This document shows, in pieces, positions 61,238-64,000 of a stretch of 64,000 bases of DNA. The translations under genes and the position numbers were made by a program. The notes beneath the pieces were generated by a model, which was given only the letters and a program-made list of their open reading frames with translations, was not told the DNA's origin and searched no databases. Source of the DNA: Limnephilus marmoratus (taxonomy: Eukaryota; Arthropoda; Insecta; Trichoptera; Limnephilidae); the NCBI GenBank assembly GCA_917880885.1, contig OU862927.1, positions 19,795,450 through 19,859,449 of the forward strand, given 5' to 3'. Position 1 is the first letter of the stretch. Each line of letters starts with the position of its first letter.

Positions 61238-64000
61238 ATGACTGACACTATACTAACCTCGGAACCAAGTGACCTATCAATGATAAACAACAACTCTTTT
61301 AATATATTGCACAAAAACATAAGAAGCATCAGAAAAAATTTTGATGAATTACAAATTTTACTGAAATATTTAAAAGTTAATCTACACATAATAATACTTA
61401 CTGAATGTTGGATAAATCATAAATACATGAATTTGGAAATAGCTGGATATACCACCTACTCAAGTTTGAATAACAAAAGACAAAACGATGGTGTAATTAT
61501 ATACATTAAAAACGAAATAAAAGCCGAAGTTGAGGAAATTATTATCACAGATGCCAATTGTCTAAAAATTAAAATCGGAAAAGAAAAGGCTACATTAGCA
61601 ATCTACCGATCGCCTTCAACAAGAAACATCGACCCATTCCTTAAATCCGTAGACGAGGAACTCTGCCTTCTAAAAGACACGAAAAACATATTTTTTATTG
61701 GAGATGTAAATATAAATATCCTAGAAAATGGACATCCCAAGAGAATTCAATATCTGCAGATGCTAGCATCCCATGGACTGGTAAGCTTAATAAATGTACC
61801 TACCCGAAAAGTGGACAGCACTGAAAGTTGCATAGATCATATAATGAGTAAAACAAAAGATATTACTCAAAGTATTGTATTTAACTCAACTATAACAGAT
61901 CATTATACAACTATACTTTCAATAAAAATAAACAAGTCAAATAAAATCAAGAAAAGACCACAAACAATAGAAAAAACTGAAATAAACTGGAATGACATTA
62001 AACATAATCTACAATGTACCGATTGGAAAAAACTGCAAAGTATGAACAATGCAAATGATGCATGGAATTTCTTCATAGAACTCTTTCAGAATAATATTCT
62101 CTCTAATACCACAAAAATTATTAAGAAAATCTCACATAAAAATGTACACATTAAACCATGGATTACACAGAATGTTATAAACTGCATAAGAAAAAGAGAC
62201 GAGTTACACAAGAAACTAAAAAAAAATCCTTACGATATACACATGTTAAGATTCTACAAAAGATATAGAAACATTTGCAAAAAAGTTATTACGTATACAA
62301 AAGAAACCTACTACAAGAAAAAAATTGTAGATTGTAAACAAAATCCCCGGAAAATGTGGCAAATAATTAATGAAATAACCAGTTCTAAATCTGCTACCAT
62401 GACATCAATTGACGTGCTAAATATAAACAATGTCCCAAGGACATACGCTGATAATCCTGACCAAATTCTTGAATACGTCAATAAATTTTTCATAAATATA
62501 GGATCAAATCTAGCAAAGCAAGCTACACAATGTAATGACGCTATACTAATAAATGAACTCCCTGAACAAGGAAAGAAACTCGAGTTTAAGCAAATTACAG
62601 TTGATGATATCAAAAACACAATTTCTTCTCTAAAATCAAATGTTTCTTCGGGGGAGGACTTAATCACAACCAATGCAATAAAATATCTCTGTAAAGAACT
62701 TATCGTACCTCTAACATACTTAGTCAACCTATCTATAACTGAAAGCATATTCCCTACGGCTCTCAAAAAAGCTACTGTTATACCAATTTTTAAACAAGGA
62801 TGTAAAAATGACATAAACAATTACCGACCAATAAGCCTACTCAACACATTTTCAAAAATATTGGAGAGAATATTGAAAAAACAACTCTTATCCTACTTAG
62901 AAGACAATAAAATATTATCCGAAACACAGTATGGTTTTAGGGAGAACTTAAGTACTAGTGACGCCATAGAAAAAATTACAGATATGATCACTAAAAGTTT
63001 AGACAGTGGAGAAAAAACTTTGGCAATCTTCATAGACTTACAAAAGGCTTTTGATACAATAGACCACAAAATACTTTTTGCTAAACTTACAAAAATTGGT
63101 ATGACAAATACAACACTAAACTTGCTAAAAAGCTATATGATGGAGCGTACACAGAGCGTTCAAATTAATAAGCGAAAAAGCGAACCTCTCCTAATCAACC
63201 ATGGCGTACCGCAAGGAAGCGTACTAGGACCAATATTGTTTTTGATATACATAAATGATATATGTAACCTAGAAACAAGAGGAAAAATTATTAGTTTTGC
63301 TGATGACACAGTAATTTTATTTAACGAAAAAGATTGGATAAATACTTACAAAGAAGCGGAACACGGGCTTAGTCTCCTGCAAACCTGGCTTAAAAGAAAT
63401 TCCCTCACGCTTAATGTTAATAAAACAAAATATCTTACATTTTCTATAACAGCCAGAGGGCAGCCGCCGGAGGACTTAAATCTCAAATTACACACATGCC
63501 AAGGAATTTATCAACAAAATCAAGGCTTATCATGCCTCTGTCCCACTATAGCACACTCCAAAAGCATCAAATATCTTGGAATTGAAATTGATGATAATCT
63601 CCGATGGAACTCACAAATTGACGTAATTACAAAAAAACTAACCAGGTACATATACTTCTTTAGAAACATTCGTAATATCCTCAACGTAAACGATATTAAA
63701 AAAGTATACTATGCTTTGTGTCAATCACAAATAGAGTACGGTATAACTGGATGGGGGTCTGCCTTGAGCACTCACACAGAGCGACTCAATATAGCCCAAA
63801 AAGGAGTACTAAAGACAATACTGAAAGTTCCGCTTAGAACTCCGATGGAAGAAATATTTAACAACTTTCAAGTCTTCAATGTACAGAAACTTTATTCAAA
63901 AAATATTTTATTTAAACTGAAAAAAAACATATATGAATACTCCACTACCCAACATAAATACTCAACCAGGGCAGTAAGCAATAACATCCTGGTTACTCCC
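61238..64000 (+). CDS. LINE ORF2: endonuclease and reverse transcriptase, open
   Basis: The frame from ATG 61238 is open for 921 codons to the window edge. The N-terminal apurinic-like endonuclease has N27 (HKNIRSIRKN), E56 (LTECW), GDVNIN at 155-160, D200/H201 (CIDHIM) and D221/H222 (ITDHY), a full catalytic set. The RT has NYRPISLLNTFSKILERILK, QYGFRENLSTSDAI, IDLQKAFDTIDHK (D600), GVPQGSVLGPILFLIYINDI from 656, FADDT (D689-D690), LTLNVNKTKYLTF and YLGIEIDDNLRW, then the thumb-like YGITGWGSALS. The two enzymes nick target DNA and copy the element's RNA there. No stop or frameshift is seen. Clade is Jockey/CR1-like, exact assignment open. The C-terminus lies outside the window. Confidence 0.93.
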   Translation, partial: MTDTILTSEPSDLSMINNNSFNILHKNIRSIRKNFDELQILLKYLKVNLHIIILTECWINHKYMNLEIAGYTTYSSLNNKRQNDGVIIYIKNEIKAEVEEIIITDANCLKIKIGKEKATLAIYRSPSTRNIDPFLKSVDEELCLLKDTKNIFFIGDVNINILENGHPKRIQYLQMLASHGLVSLINVPTRKVDSTESCIDHIMSKTKDITQSIVFNSTITDHYTTILSIKINKSNKIKKRPQTIEKTEINWNDIKHNLQCTDWKKLQSMNNANDAWNFFIELFQNNILSNTTKIIKKISHKNVHIKPWITQNVINCIRKRDELHKKLKKNPYDIHMLRFYKRYRNICKKVITYTKETYYKKKIVDCKQNPRKMWQIINEITSSKSATMTSIDVLNINNVPRTYADNPDQILEYVNKFFINIGSNLAKQATQCNDAILINELPEQGKKLEFKQITVDDIKNTISSLKSNVSSGEDLITTNAIKYLCKELIVPLTYLVNLSITESIFPTALKKATVIPIFKQGCKNDINNYRPISLLNTFSKILERILKKQLLSYLEDNKILSETQYGFRENLSTSDAIEKITDMITKSLDSGEKTLAIFIDLQKAFDTIDHKILFAKLTKIGMTNTTLNLLKSYMMERTQSVQINKRKSEPLLINHGVPQGSVLGPILFLIYINDICNLETRGKIISFADDTVILFNEKDWINTYKEAEHGLSLLQTWLKRNSLTLNVNKTKYLTFSITARGQPPEDLNLKLHTCQGIYQQNQGLSCLCPTIAHSKSIKYLGIEIDDNLRWNSQIDVITKKLTRYIYFFRNIRNILNVNDIKKVYYALCQSQIEYGITGWGSALSTHTERLNIAQKGVLKTILKVPLRTPMEEIFNNFQVFNVQKLYSKNILFKLKKNIYEYSTTQHKYSTRAVSNNILVTP

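Larger units (their letters stand above)
60395..64000 (+). mobile_element. LINE with intact ORF2, runs off window
   Basis: A GC-richer leader (60395-60545, 'agatcagtcgttcgtcggct'), an inserted RTE-like tail in reverse (60575-60685), ORF1 (60760-61194), a 43-bp gap and ORF2 (61238 to the edge). The leader is a plausible LINE 5' UTR, but the 5' boundary is uncertain. This is the only element in the window whose protein may still be functional. Confidence 0.8.

Overview
The window is AT-rich eukaryotic DNA from an arthropod, most likely an insect and probably a lepidopteran or a relative. This rests on the repeat content: mariner, hAT, Harbinger and Helitron debris, several Penelope-like elements (PLEs), LINE relics, tRNA-derived SINEs, a short (TTAGG)4 tract, and the 'AACGACTTC' repeat that I recall from lepidopteran genomes. 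There are no operons, bacterial genes or viral genomes. Almost every long open frame is either a piece of a transposable element (TE) or spurious.

Only three things look like possible host genes: a well-formed tRNA-Arg(CCT) gene at 31866-31938 (minus); a likely coding exon at 55756-55873 (plus) holding a start codon, a signal-peptide-like segment and a perfect donor site; and, more weakly, a tRNA-like gene at 46166-46238 (minus). The rest reads as intergenic or deep intronic DNA built from nested insertions.

Layout. 0-5 kb: relics of a tail-sharing LINE/SINE pair, a TTAA-flanked MITE, an 8-unit 97-bp satellite and a long palindrome. 6.8-16.6 kb: PLE debris (GIY-YIG endonuclease pieces and hammerhead-ribozyme-like motifs), with one hAT-like element nested in a PLE, and two TTAA MITE families. 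16.7-20.8 kb: a LINE tail, an 840-bp foldback, an LTR-like piece and a Helitron. 22-29 kb: two further TTAA MITEs, palindromic ribozyme pairs, a Harbinger MITE that still carries a MADF-domain coding piece, and SINE-B. 29-41 kb: RTE relic, chimeric SINEs, the tRNA gene, two mariners with their transposases deleted, SINE-B and SINE-C. 41.7-43.4 kb: a hAT with a perfect 8-bp duplication and an internal tandem array. 44.7-49.6 kb: Helitrons (one with an extreme G-rich tract), PLE pieces, a palindromic ribozyme pair and a LINE tail. 52-57 kb: Harbinger relics, Helitron and the candidate exon. 57-64 kb: three LINE copies and one PLE; the last LINE has an ORF2 that stays open to the end of the window with all visible catalytic motifs intact.

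The most interesting theme is the PLE-type hammerhead motifs. Several keep the full catalytic core, a short palindromic helix III that could only form in a dimer, and a recurring extra nucleotide before helix II. At four loci they occur as head-to-head inverted pairs. A second theme is parasitism among retroposons: a SINE-like family (SINE-A) shares its 3' end with a LINE, and SINE-A/SINE-C chimeras occur at two loci with the same junction.
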